NCBI GenBank assembly: GCA_024195265.1
Contig: JAJLRJ010000007.1
Location: 6,592,058 to 6,656,057 of the forward strand
DNA: 64,000 nucleotides
Source: Dendrophyllia cribrosa
Lineage: Eukaryota > Cnidaria > Anthozoa > Scleractinia > Dendrophylliidae
Direction of reading: 5' to 3'
Below the pieces are notes generated by a model, which searched no databases, was not told the origin of the DNA, and saw only the letters and a program-made list of their open reading frames with translations. Of the stretch, positions 32,053-44,219 are shown piece by piece. A program made the position numbers and the translations under genes. Position 1 is the stretch's first letter; every line of letters begins with the position of its first letter.

Positions 32053-35000
32053 GAGCAGATCCGTGCAAGAATCAAACAAAATCGCAAATCTTCGGCAAAG
32101 CTGATAAAAATCAAATTAGCTCCTCTTTTGCATTTAGATAGTCTATAGTAAGTACATGAATGCCATGTAGTTTTTTCCTTGAAATATCTATTTGTTTCCG
32201 AGAAAAACGAAGAAAGTCGTTACCATCTCAGGGCACAATTTGGCAATCCCAAACACATGCAAACAGGGTTGAAATAAGTCATGATTCACTCGACTCGCGT
32301 ATCAAAACTACTGCGCTAGAAAAAGCTGTCATAGTTCCAATTTGTTGTATAACTTGTCATAGTCTAAACACCATGATTTCATAAAAATTGGATTAATCTA
32401 AGTATTCAAGGGAAGCAAAAAGCTTATGGCTCTCCCGTGCTCCGTAAAACGATAGGCGAAAAACAACAATGATTTTGAGCATGTACCTTTGTTCAGAATT
32501 TCGTTATATTACGAATGACAATACTAGTATTGACGATCTTTCAAAATGTGTAAAGTTTGGTCTAGGGAAATGAGTTTGAGATTTTTAAGAATTTGTTGAA
32601 AATCGTGAACGAAAGACATAAAATCACGCCACCTTGTGTATGCGTGACCAACAACAAAAACACTTAGAACGTTTTTCCTTGAGAAATCTTGGCAATTGAA
32701 CTCTGACGCCAAAAAACAATGGAAATATACAAACCTTCACTTGGATATGACATTCTTAAATGTCCAAAATGTTTCGTTTTGCCGTCTGTTCAATTTCATT
32801 CGTGAAGTTGATCACGAACAGTGAAGATCAGTGAAGCCCGTTGCCACGATCAAAACCGCTTTACTCAGTTTTCGCTGAATTCTTCGTAGCTCACTTTGCA
32901 CTTTCGTACTCTTTATGCTGTTGATACAATTTTTTTCTGGTGAAAACTGTAAAAGGGCTCACAATAAAGCGAACTAGTTCAAACATGTGTTCCCAGTTTT
33001 CCATCATTGCATAACCGTGAACCAATTTGAGACCATATGCAAATTACGTCTGAAATTTGCATATCAGGCTGAGCAAGCGTTCGTGACAGTCACGGTTGGT
33101 ACACAGGGTGGATATTAAGGTATTCTTAGTGGCCAAAATTCCATATTTTTTTGAAATTTGATGAGTGTTGTTCGGAAGTCTTCAATTAATACAGTACAAA
33201 ACAGGAAAGAGATCTCGTGGGTTTTAAAATACAGTATTAACAGAAAACCAATATTTATTACATAGGTGGGGTTGGGTTGGGGTGGATCTTGTCGGCCTGG
33301 ATTTCACATGTTAAGCTACACAAATAATCTTTCAAACGAGAACGCAGGTACAAAGATTGAGAAAATTTGATCCATTTACTTGTCATTGTTTTTATTTTTA
33401 GAGTTTTATAAAGTCTTCTACTTCCGCTTCTGGTATCTAATTGGACTACTATAGTAAAACAACAACAAAGACAGGCCAGCCCTAGTTTCATTTCTAGAGT
33501 GTGACAATCGACAATGCTTTAGTTGTGAGAGAAACATTCCTCCTTCATTGTCCCGCTTTTAATAAGAAATATTTCGGTTAATCTTCTCTTTAGCCGATAC
33601 ATACATGACTCGCGCTTTCCGCTCATTCCTTGCTCTGGTATTACCTTTTTCTGTTTTTTAAGGGGAGGTCGGGCCAATAAGAAATCAATTCCTGCGAAAA
33701 ATTGCAGACGAAAAAAAAATAAACACAATAAAATGAAGTTAAAAACACATTGAAAACTAGCGGAAAAGAATCAATGCAAGGCACGTTTCATGCACAGAAT
33801 TAAGAAATATAATTGATCAACTAATCAATCAATTAATGCCAATATAATGAAAATAAAATAAACTGATGTGATATTTTTTTGGTGTATATTGTAGGAGAGC
33901 TATTAGGCATTTAACTTTAAAACACCCTTATGGACTACTTGTCCTAGAAAGAAAATTAGGAAACCATGGAACAAAGAATCTTCCGCATTCTGAATTCTTA
34001 GGGGTTTTTACAACAAAAACAAACAACAACGGGTTTATTTGAAACCTTCCAATTACAACAGTACCTCCCATCTATCATACATACATAATTTCATTCCACT
34101 TTAAGCGAATGCTACGTCGCTTGTACAATATATGATAGTCCAATACACCCTCTGGTGTCGTATTCAGGGCACATGCACCCCATTGGGAGAGATGGGGCAG
34201 AAAACGTTTGGGAAAGTTCTGCTTTCTCTAGTTCAGGTACTGCAGTCGCACAGTGTTCAGAGCCTTGAAGCATACCGCACTGTACATAGCGCGAGCATTA
34301 AACCTTTCTAAAAAAAATACATGAAACATATGGCAAAAAGACCCAATGAATACCTTATCCACCCATGTACCAACCGTGACTGTCACGAACGCTTGCTCAG
34401 CCTGATATGCAAATTTGAGACGTAATTTGCATATAGTCTCAAAACGGTTCACGGTTATGCAAGGATGGAAAACTGGGAACACATGCTTGAACTAGTTCGC
34501 TTTATTATCAGCCCTTTTACAGTTTCCGCCAGAAATCTGGTAAAAAAATTGTATCAACAGTATAAAGGATACGAAAGTGCAAAGTGAGCTACGAAGAATT
34601 CAGCGAAAAGTTTGTAAAAGCGTTTTTGATCGTGGCTACGGGCTTCACTGTTCATGATAAACTTCACGAATGAAATTGAACAGAAGTCAAAACGAAACAC
34701 TATGGACATTCAAGAATGTCATATCCAAGTTAAGGTTTGTATATTTTCATTGTTTTTTTTTGTTTTTTGGCGTCAGAGTTGCCAAGATTTCTCAAAGAAA
34801 AACGTTTTTGTTTTTGTTGTTGGTCACGCACACACAAGATGGCGTGATTTTACGTCTTTCGTTCACGATTTTCAACAAATTCTTAAAAATCCCAAATTCA
34901 TTTCCCCAAACTAAACTTTGCATATTTTGAAAGATCGTCAACTCTAGTATTGTCATTCATAATATTACGAAATTCTGAACAAAGGCACATGCTCAAAATC

Positions 35001-35405
35001 ATCGCTGTTTTTAGCCTACCGTTTTACGGAGGACGGGAGAGCCATATGCTTTTGACTTCATTTGAATACTTAGATTAAACTAATTTTTATGAAATCATGG
35101 TATTTAGACTGTGACAAGTAGTACAATAAATCAGAGCTATGACAGCTTTTTCTAGCGCAGTAGTTTTGATACGCGAGTCGAGTGAATCATGACTTATTTT
35201 AAGCCTATTTGGTGTCGCCAAATCGAACCCCGGGCTGAAAACTAATGTTTTCGTTTTCCCAGAAACAAATAAGTTTTTCAAGAAAAAAACTACACAGCAA
35301 TTGTATACTTACTAAAGGCTACCTGAATGCAAAAGACGAGCGAATTTTAGTTTTTTAACTTTGCCGTGTAATGTTTGATTTTTGCACGGATTTGCTCTTA
35401 AATAG

Positions 35406-35443
<38 letters not shown>

Positions 35444-36019
35444 GAGGGAATGTGCGATTACTCGTTTATAATATAGAGAGCAAAATTAAAGGGAAACCTT
35501 TCAGACTTTTCAAGAGTCACTCAGACTTGAAACTACCCGAAGTGAAAATGCTCTCTCGCAAACTGACAAGAAAAACTTTTCAACTCACTGTTGTTAAATA
35601 AATTTCTAATCGGTCAAAGATACATTTGGCTGTTATGTAAATCTAGAGAACATAGCCTAATTTTTATCTATAAAAGACACTACGACAAAAACGTAAAATG
35701 CTGTAATTCACCTATAGAATTCCTTTCTTAGGTATCATCCGATTTCTTGCCTTTTTTACTACGGCAAAACATGCGAGCGCTCCGTTTGTAAATTTTCTTC
35801 AAAATCCCGCCAAGCCAACTAAATGCAACGAAAAAGACGCGATCGAGCAATCACGAGTGAGAAATTTTGATGCTTGACTAATCAGGAGCGAGTAATTTTG
35901 TCCCCATTTAAGAAAAAATGCCCTCTTTGTCAGCCAATCAGCGTTCAGTAGTTTTGCCCTCTGTGTTATAAATTCTTATTAATAATGATTCAGAGATAGA
36001 AAAGCATGTCAAACTAGCG

Positions 36020-36068
36020 AGATAATGTTTCGACGTTTCGGCGACTTCATGACGCCATTATCAAGGAA
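36020..36068 (-). ncRNA. Decayed hammerhead-ribozyme-like motif (Penelope-type)
   Basis: On the minus strand GATAATG and CATTATC can pair as stem I around a core with GAAACGTC. The expected CUGAUGA box reads GUCAUGA, which loses the invariant G5 of the hammerhead, so cleavage is not expected. Penelope-like retroelements of cnidarians carry such ribozymes in their terminal repeats (established); linking this copy to one is inference. Confidence 0.3.
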
Positions 36069-37374
36069 TGAGTAAATAAATACAACCGAGTTCGAAAAGA
36101 GTTCAAGTCAGATAAATTTACATAAAGGAAGTTAAGCTAGACAAAGACTTTAGCACGGATGGAATCTGATTGTACATTCAAACACGCTCTTAATTGCTTG
36201 ATGTATAACATTTCTTTAACTAAACAATCAAATCTGTTCCAGCAGTTTTTTAACACTCTGAAGGATAGTGCTTGCGTATCGAGGATGACGTGTTCTTATG
36301 CCTATCCACGCGTACATGTAAAGAGTACAGATGCCCACGGGTGCACCTGTATCACACAGGTCACATTGAAACTGGTAAACTCAACAACAACAACTACTTT
36401 ATTTCAGTATTCCCATTTCTACACATGGTATTACCGAACCAATTACAATAAGGAAATTAAAATTAGTTAAATTACAATAAAGAAATCTAGAATAAAATGT
36501 ATATTCATGTATTTGTAAAACAACGACGAGTATTACTGACTATGTTCTGCTCTTGTTTTCACTGCTTGAGTGACAAAAGCAGCAGTCAACCTGCTAATAT
36601 GTGGGTCAGTATTATTGAAAAGAAACAAAACCTTCTCATGATAATCCAATTTTTTTAAATAATCTATTTTGTTTAATAATAAATCAGTATGCATTGTTGG
36701 TTAACAAGCTGTGGTTTAGTCTCGCATGCTTAGAAATCCTAGGCAATTTTTCGTCTGACAAACACGGGTTGGACTGTTGTCTGCAGCTTGACACATGCTT
36801 TTGTATGCTTTTACATGCTTTTGTATGTTATAAATATATTTTAAATATATCATAGCGATAGTCCTGGTGTTAGGCTTAATGAATCTTTACTTTTTACTTG
36901 CATTTAATTTATTCAACCTTACCATTACATGACAAGTTTCTTCTCAAAGTTCGATACAAGTTCTTAGTTACACATTGGGAAGTTCCTTGAAGCCGCACGA
37001 GATAATACATAGCAAAAAGTTCTTGATTGTAGTTTCTGGCATAATTCCTTCAATAATGTCTCCAGAGATACAAACATCAAAGATTAACAAATTGTAAAAA
37101 AGCACTTTTCTTGTAATATCGCTCGATACTTAGCCGACGAGACCGTATTGCACTCGCTTTCGCACTATAATTGTTAATTATACGTACATGTTAGTTTTAA
37201 ATGTTTAAACATTTTATGTTAACGGTTAGTTAAGGAAGGTTTCCCCTTTCGAGCGAAAGTCAGTCAAGCTCTGGCTGTTTCCATAGAACTTCTGACTGTT
37301 GGTCGAGCTTCCGACATTTCGCGTTTACATCCTATAGCAAAACCCTAAGTCAATAGATTATGATTAAGTTCTCG

Positions 37375-38475
37375 CTTTCGATTCTGTGTATAAAATCCCA
37401 CACTAACAGTGAGACCAATCAAATGAAAGCTTCTAAGCAGTACTTTCCTGTGGTACTGTTTATTATGCTGTACAAGGTGGCTCTAACTTTTGAATCTGTG
37501 GACAAAATCCTAAAGTGTGACCATTCAAATGAAGCTACTGAGCAGTACTTTCCTGTGGTACTGTTTATTATGCTGTACAAGGTGGTTCTAAGTTTTTAGT
37601 CTGTGGATGAAATCCTAAAGTGTGACCATTCAAATGAAGCTCCTGAGCAGTACTTTCCTGTGGTAGTTTATTATGCTGTACAAGGTGGCTCTAACTTTTG
37701 GGTCTGTGGACAAAATCCTAAAGTGTGACCATTCAAATGAAAGCTACTGAGCAGCACTTTCCTGTGGCGCTATTTACTAATCTGTACAAGGTGGTTTTAA
37801 CTTTGGAGTTTGCGGATGAAATCCTAAAGTGTGACCATTCAAATGAGCAGTACTTTCCCGTGGTGCTGTTTATTATGCTGTACAAGGTGATTCTAACTTT
37901 TGAATCTGTTGATAACTGAAATCCTACAGTGTGACCATTAAAATGAAAGCTATTGAGCAGTACTTTCCTGTGGTACTGTTTATTATGCTGTACAAGGTGA
38001 TTCTAACTTTTGAATCTGTTGATAAAATCCTACAGTGTGACCATTCAAATTAGAGCTATTGAGCAGTACTTTCCTGTAGTACTGTTTATTATGCTGTACA
38101 AGGTGGTTTTAACTTTTGAGTTTGCGGATGAAACCCTATAGTGTGACCATTCAAGTGAAAGCTACTGAGCAGTACTGTCCTGTGGTACTGTTTATTATGC
38201 TGTACAAGGTGGTTTTAACTTTTGAGTTTGCGGATGAAACCCTATAGTGTGACCATTCAAATAAAAGCTGTTAAGCAGTACCTTCCTGTGGTACTGTTTA
38301 TTATGCTGTACAAGGTGGTTTTAAGTTTTGAGTTTTTGGATGAAACCCTATAGTGTGACCATTCGATATGAAAGCTCTTCAGCAGCACTTTTCGTTTGTT
38401 TTTCAGTATTTTGCAAGGTTAAAATTGGGATTTTTTTGAATTTTGATTTGTCCACTCCTGAGAGTGAAATGTTTA
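37375..38475 (+). repeat. Satellite array, ~105-bp unit, derived from TTAA-type MITE family A
   Basis: About nine to ten units occur, each with GTGTGACCATTCAAATGAAA, GAGCAGTACTTTCCTGTGGT, GTTTATTATGCTGTACAAGG and CTAACTTTTGAATCTGTGGA. The last unit runs on into ATTGGGATTTTTTTGAATTT and CTGAGAGTGAAATGTTTAAC, which is the right end of family A (GGGAGTGAAAGGGTTAA). The array is thus a MITE whose interior multiplied. Forward reading frames across it are by-products. Confidence 0.9.
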
Positions 38476-38812
38476 ACTCCTGTTGAATGGAAATCTGCTT
38501 TCCTTGAGTTTATCTCCGCTTTTGGCTTTTACTTCATGGCTGTATGAAATTAAATTAATCTGTCTGGTTCTAAGACGCATTTCCAAGCAATCCGACATAT
38601 CATATTGATTTCGTCTTCGCTCTTGCTTTCGGGTTCCTCTGCATGCTGTCTATGGATTTAGAATTAAATCAAATTAAAATGTATGCTTCAAACACGCATT
38701 CCCAAGCATTTAACTGTGACAATAAAAGCCTGACAAATTTTTCTTTCGTACTTCCAATAAACGGCGGTTCGTCTTTGATCTTACGGTTAATAAGCACTTG
38801 TCAGAAGTAATT

Positions 38813-40591
38813 TCACCAAACTAAATGGACAGGTGCAAGGAGAAATAGCATCAAAACTAAACCGAGGAGCCCTGGATTCGAGACTCGTTCCATTCCTATA
38901 TTATGATTACTTCTGTTCGGTTCTGATTTATCAGGTTTCACGATGTTTTTAGAGAAGTTTAACAAACGTGGATAGTAACTATTCCAAAACGCCATCCTAT
39001 AGGGTCTATAGTTTGCCTGCATTTTAGCATTTCTCTGAATTAGCAAATACGACTTGTGTGTCCTGTTGAACTCCGTCCAGATAACCCCGTGCACGGGAGA
39101 AGGCGTTGGCACACCGCTCTTGGCAAAGTTCGCGTAAAGCGACATTATCAGGCTGCTAACGTTTTGATCTTCTTTGATAAAACTTAGGGAAGTACTGTTC
39201 AGAAATGGTGCGCCAAAATCATAAGGTGTATTCTCGCCATGTGGAACTCCCATCCAAGCTTCCGCATTGCTCAGCTTAGATCTGTGGCTAAACTCATACA
39301 TGTACGTCGGTGCCTTCAGGCTATGAATACCCAACACCTCCAGTGTGGGGGCTGCAACGTAATAGTCCGACAGTATGTCGACTATTTTCCGACGGAGGGT
39401 GGGTGAGTCGGGTAATTTGCCCCACGGCGTGTACTGAAACTTGATTGCGTCTTCTATGAGACCAGCGGTTTTCTTATTACTGTGAACCATTAGTTCTTTG
39501 ACAAAAGTTTTGATGCACTCTCCGAACACAGCAAAAGTGATTTCTATCGAGATATTTTTACACTGAGGTGGTGTGCTGTGCGCTCCTTCATCGCTGTTGA
39601 AACCACCAATCAATGGAACGGGGTTGAACTGGCCAGACCGGCGGAGATTTTCAGGTGTGTCGTACATGAAGTGGTTGTCTATGACAGGCCCAGAAGATTG
39701 CCATTTGTACTTATCGACAATGTCCATCGCATCTTTTGTTCTTAGACACGCTATCATCTCCTGGTGATTTTTCTTGTCGCAGCCGAGTTTTTTCGCAGTT
39801 GTTTTGGTTTCTAGAACAGCTTCCTCGACAGAGCGAAATGCAAATGGTGAAAACTCTACCCCGCTCTCGGCGATCGCTTGATGAAAAAGTCCTCTGGACA
39901 GAGGTGACAACAAATGCAGCCCGACACTTGCCCCACCAGAGCTCACCCCTAATATGGTAACTCTTTTAGGATCTCCACCGAACGCCTGTATATTTTCTTG
40001 AATCCACTTAAGAGCTTGCACTTGATCTAACATTCCCCAGTTTCCACGTGCAGCGTCATCACCGGTGGTCATAAATCCAAACGCCCCAAGCCGGTACTGG
40101 ATTGTCACCAAAACAACTCCTCTTCTTGGAAGGACTTCTCCAGGCGTCGTGTGCCGAGCGGTCGTGCCGAAGACGTAACTGCCGCCGTGAATAAACATTA
40201 AAACTGGATAAAGTTGGCTTGAATTTGTTCCGTTTTTTCCTGGAGCAAATATATTTAAGTACAAACAATCCTCGCTAGAGTCCTTCTCCCAAGTAAATCC
40301 AGGCCAAATAAGGCGTATAGATGTTTCAAAGTAATCAAATCTCTTTTGCGCACAAACGTTCTTGAAAGTGGTTGCGTTGTATGTTTGAGGCTTCCATTCC
40401 TTTGGAGGTTTCGTGGGTTGAAAGCGTAGGTTTTTTATAGGCGGTGAAGCGTATGGAACTCCAAGGAATGTGTTTACATACTTGATATCGCTGTCTTCGT
40501 GTGGGAAATACCGGGTTTTTCCAATTATCTTCCCATACTTGGTTTCAACGAGTGGTTTTCCAGAAGGGATTGTATGCGCAAGGAGAAACAC
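38813..40591 (-). CDS. Type-B carboxylesterase / cholinesterase-like; 5' end in another frame
   Basis: A 592-aa frame, with no in-frame ATG at its 5' end (first codon used here is GTG). Hallmarks numbered from that codon: HGGS (135-138), EDCLYLN, GVSSGG with Ser217, Glu335 in SDEGA, His451 in VPHGE; Cys80-Cys109 and Cys271-Cys282 match cholinesterase disulfides. The elbow has Val for the usual Glu before Ser. The C-terminal 19 residues are hydrophobic (GPI-type). An ATG at 40647, or 40635, opens a convincing signal peptide (MLVKSLLIVALIVVECFS) in a frame shifted by one base, which must join near 40580. A one-base deletion, an assembly error or an unusual splice could explain this. The paralogue at 20382-22187 is intact. 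Activity is likely if the 5' end is repaired by splicing or is an assembly error. Confidence 0.85.
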   Translation of the reverse strand: MFLLAHTIPSGKPLVETKYGKIIGKTRYFPHEDSDIKYVNTFLGVPYASPPIKNLRFQPTKPPKEWKPQTYNATTFKNVCAQKRFDYFETSIRLIWPGFTWEKDSSEDCLYLNIFAPGKNGTNSSQLYPVLMFIHGGSYVFGTTARHTTPGEVLPRRGVVLVTIQYRLGAFGFMTTGDDAARGNWGMLDQVQALKWIQENIQAFGGDPKRVTILGVSSGGASVGLHLLSPLSRGLFHQAIAESGVEFSPFAFRSVEEAVLETKTTAKKLGCDKKNHQEMIACLRTKDAMDIVDKYKWQSSGPVIDNHFMYDTPENLRRSGQFNPVPLIGGFNSDEGAHSTPPQCKNISIEITFAVFGECIKTFVKELMVHSNKKTAGLIEDAIKFQYTPWGKLPDSPTLRRKIVDILSDYYVAAPTLEVLGIHSLKAPTYMYEFSHRSKLSNAEAWMGVPHGENTPYDFGAPFLNSTSLSFIKEDQNVSSLIMSLYANFAKSGVPTPSPVHGVIWTEFNRTHKSYLLIQRNAKMQANYRPYRMAFWNSYYPRLLNFSKNIVKPDKSEPNRSNHNIGMERVSNPGLLGLVLMLFLLAPVHLVW

Positions 40592-43500
40592 TCCACCACA
40601 ATCAACGCAACGATCAACAAGCTTTTCACCAACATAATCCTGTACATCAGAAAACCCTGAAATTAATCCTAAGCATCGAGGAGTGGGAGTTCACAAATAA
40701 CAAAAGCGTCGACTCCACAATCCACTTAGAAATTCATTCCAGCCACTAGGGCACCTTTAAGCTTTTATGGCGACAATTTCCGTCACGAGCAATTTCTGGA
40801 TATGTTTGGAAGTGGCGTCTCTACGTAAGCTTGCGTGTAACCGCATGGAAATATAATTCCATACCCTAGAGGTCGGATATAATTTGCTGTCATGACTCAT
40901 TTAGATGACAGCCACTCGTTACGCGCCCCCTGAGGCAAGACTTTCCAGCCTTTTGCGATTTTCGGCATGTTTAAGGTGATAAGATCTTTTCGGTTTCCCG
41001 CGAAAGTATCAGCTGACTTTGGAGACATTTAGTACAAAACACGGGTAGTTCTTTATCATGTTCTTGCTGAAAATGCAAATTCGAGATCATTTTTTAAAAA
41101 TTACCGTCTAGATGATTGCAATCTTTGCCTATAAAAAAGCATTAAATAGGTGCCATTGTAACCCCAGGTATTCACATCGCTCCATTTTAATGAAAAACGG
41201 ATGTGGAGTATTAATGCAAATCTAGGAAGTTGCGGGAGGCCATATCTTTGCCACTAAAATCGTTGATTTATATTCGTTCTGATTAGTACACAGCTAAAGA
41301 AAAAACATAATTGATTATAAGCTTGGAAACATTCATATTATCCAAGCTCTCAATAACGAAAATATCTTGATAATTTTACAACCATGAGAGCAATTTTTTT
41401 CTTTTCACTGAAAATAATGTCATCTGTTTTGGTGAACTAGATTTTTGATTGGATTTTCGAATATTTTGAAATCGCAATGGACTATTTTCTCTTTAATTAA
41501 GTTAGAACTCGTGGTTTACAAACAAATTAAAATCCAATTAAAGGAGCGAAAAAAGCGCCATGTTGTCACTGAGTTTGCTGTTAATGGCAGATACAAGGAG
41601 TGACGGAGGTTGTCAACTGGCACAAAAAAAGTGTCCGTAATTCAAAATTGTTGCCATTGTATAACATGCAAATTAAAATGATTATTGAGATTATGAAGGA
41701 AAATCTAAAGAGAAGCAGTTAACAACTCGAATTGCCAAATTGTAGAATTCTGGAATTTTTAGGTGATTAAATTATTAATTTAAAACCGCTTAGCAAAGTG
41801 TCAGTAAGGCGTTGTTTCCTGAAGAATAGTAACAATTTTTTTTATATGCAACCAGACCTTTGTGCCTCAACGAACAATAGCAGTGAGTTTTAAAAAGCAA
41901 TTTGCTCCTGCCTAAATAAGATGTGTAATTATTACACACAAAGAGCTGAACATGCTGTTAATTGTTTTACGCAAGGTAGTTTTAATCCAGGTTAGAACCC
42001 CAAATTGCGCTGATATCTGTGGTTTAGACCCCAAACTAAGACCAGCCCTGATTAAACCTCTTCAATAAATATTCCAATTTGAAGTGGCCACTTATTTTTA
42101 ATTGTTTTCTCACTAAATAAAATGCCTGCTGCTTAGGTAGTTTTATCTGCTCGTCGATCGGGTTTTATATGAGCCAATATCTGCCTGCCCGTGCTGACAT
42201 TACGGTATTTAATCTCTTTAATGCATCAGAGAGCCCGAGGATAATGAAAATTGAATAAAAAGGAGGTGCAACAGGGCATTTTAACAACTGAGATAACAGT
42301 GATACGACGGTCATTCAATCTCGTGGCATAATACCGAAGGGATTTCACATTTGATATTTCAATATAAAAATAGAAGAGATCTTGACCTCATGATTAAAGA
42401 GCTAATTGATTAAGTGCTAAATTCTTTTGTCACTATTTAGAATTCCTTTAATTTCGGGAAGAAACTGAATGGCCTAGATCTAATCTCCACATTTCCTTTC
42501 CATAGTAGAACAAAGGAAATTTAATAAATGATCAAAATACGGGAGACAGGAACGATGGTGAGGGACCCAGGAGGGGGAACTCGGGAGTGAAGTGGCTGGT
42601 AAGTCTACGGAAGAAGGGGGAAGAAAGAGCGAAAAATATGATCGCCAATGAGGCGAGGATTGGGAGAAAAAAAAATCGTCTTTACAAAAGAGTGTGGAGG
42701 TGAATAACTGTTTTAGTCTATAGCAAACCGGTGGATAGCCAGCCCAAAATTGTTACTGTATTTCTGACCGATGGGAACCCTGGCCCTATTTAGGGGTGGA
42801 AAATGGAAAGTTGACACTATTTAACAAATAAAGAAAAAACGATAACTCAGAATTGTGTGAACAGGTCGCTTTTATTTCTTTTCTGTACATGGAGAGTTAA
42901 GCCTCAGGCATAGCAAATACTATATCCGGTTTTAGTAGCCAATCACAACGCGCGAAAAACAGTATCCACTTATGACATAACGTTGTCGTGCCTGGCTGAC
43001 ATGCGACTTTTAGCGCCATTTTTCGACAGGAGCATAACCCCCAGTTCAAAGGAAAGCCGTGGACAATCGACTGGAGTTGACGACAGTTTAATTCCAGATC
43101 TAGTTTAAAACGCCAACTAGTTGGTTCAGTTTAATTTGAAAAGTTGGCTGAGATTTCGAAGTTGTGCTGCTGTTTGTTGATAAAAGTGCTAAATACCAAT
43201 TATGGTACGTGTTCTTTTACTTCGAAAGTTAAATGAGGTCCTGAAAGGGAACTAAGTCATACGTCAAACGTTTAGCACAGTATTGATAAAAAATAAACAA
43301 AAAAAACTTACAAACTAGCAAAATCTTCGTGGCTTACCACCATTTGAATGATTTTCTGTGTTTATTTTTAATGGTTGTATCGGTTATCAAAGTACTCTTA
43401 AAATTTAGCGATTTAAAAACTGATAAGGATAAAAACTTAAAATAACTACCAATTTCCCAAAATAAACACGGAAACCCAAGTATAAAACAACATGGTAGTA

Positions 43501-43778
43501 TCATATAAACTCTTGTTCTTAGGCCATTGAAACTTGATAAGAAATAAAACACAAACAGCGGGGATAAACATGGTAAACCAACGCATTTTTATAATAGACT
43601 TGACGTTTCGTATGCTAAGCGACATACATTTCCAAAAGTAACCGTTACGGTGTTTGAAAACTGTTTATATAGTTCAAAATTAGGGGTCTGGAACAGAGTC
43701 TGGGTCTGGAACCAAGATTAAGAAAAACAATCTTTAAGTAATTTAATAGTACGGACTGTCAGTCCTAAGAAGCTACAG

Positions 43779-44010
43779 CTAATAAAGCATCAGCTTCTCA
43801 CTGCTGACGTTGACATTTAAGGAAGGCTGTAGTTCTTGAATCAACAAAGTCTCCTTCAGTTTTGCAGTGAAAGTCCGTTTTGCTGGACGCTAAAATATCA
43901 AAATGATCCCAATTAATGTTGTGACCAGTGATTTTGATATGACCAGCAATGGCTGATGTATTGTCACTTTTAGAGAGGGCCTTGAAATGTTCGTTTTCTG
44001 TCCCCCCCCT
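43779..44010 (-). pseudogene. Decayed C-terminal tail of a Penelope-like element (RT/GIY-YIG type)
   Basis: On the minus strand the translation gives GHIKITGHNINWDHFDILAS followed, after a one-base shift, by LIQELQPSLNVNVSSEKLML and a stop at 43779-43781. This pattern (H-x-K-x-T-G-H near the endonuclease, then a conserved ELxPxLN tail) is typical of the GIY-YIG end of Penelope-like elements in corals. The reverse transcriptase is missing. It is dead through truncation and frameshift. Confidence 0.65.
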
Positions 44011-44219
44011 CCGCAGTTCCGTGATGGAAAAATGGCGCGTTTTGCTTTTTACACGAATCCATCTTTGAAATGGGGGGGAGGGGGTGTTGTTTCCCTTTTT
44101 ATTCCGTCCGAGATTGTAGCTGCGAGAGTTCCATAGTTCATCAAGAAAACATCCTCTTGTTGATAAATATTGTTTTTATTCTTATTACCTACCGGCTTGA
44201 CAATGTAGTTATATATTTC

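Larger units (their letters stand above)
30870..35460. mobile_element. 4.6-kb giant fold-back element with ~1.1-kb inverted arms
   Basis: The termini are TAATCGCAT...GAGTAAAATTAA and its complement ending TTACGAGGGAATGTGCGATTA-like bases at 35460. The left arm is 30870-30941 plus 32053-33131; the right arm is 34338-35460. Matching landmarks include TCACTCGACTCGCGTATCAA/its complement, AAAGCTGTCATAG, CGTGACAGTCACGGTTGGTAC. The left arm is split by two TTAA insertions (30938-32052), absent from the right arm. The 1.2-kb centre has no recognisable protein. Arm identity looks like 85-90% by eye, so it is not young. No transposase was seen. Confidence 0.75.
22227..38812. other. Repeat-dominated stretch between the two esterase genes
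   Basis: Apart from the listed elements and the SAP-domain reading frame at 29063-29467 I see no host gene. The parts without a named repeat (22230-23790, 35470-37370) are AT-rich. I found neither conserved protein nor paired splice sites there. Upstream of 22187 no clear TATA box is visible for the esterase. Confidence 0.55.

Noticed and set aside
34654..34930. Two 86-codon frames in the 34-kb region
   Set aside because: They lie in the right arm of the fold-back 30870-35460 and mirror frames in the left arm; no protein family is recognised.
36159..36470. 103-codon plus-strand frame after the broken hammerhead
   Set aside because: No recognised motif; starts without splice or promoter context; at most part of a retroelement remnant.
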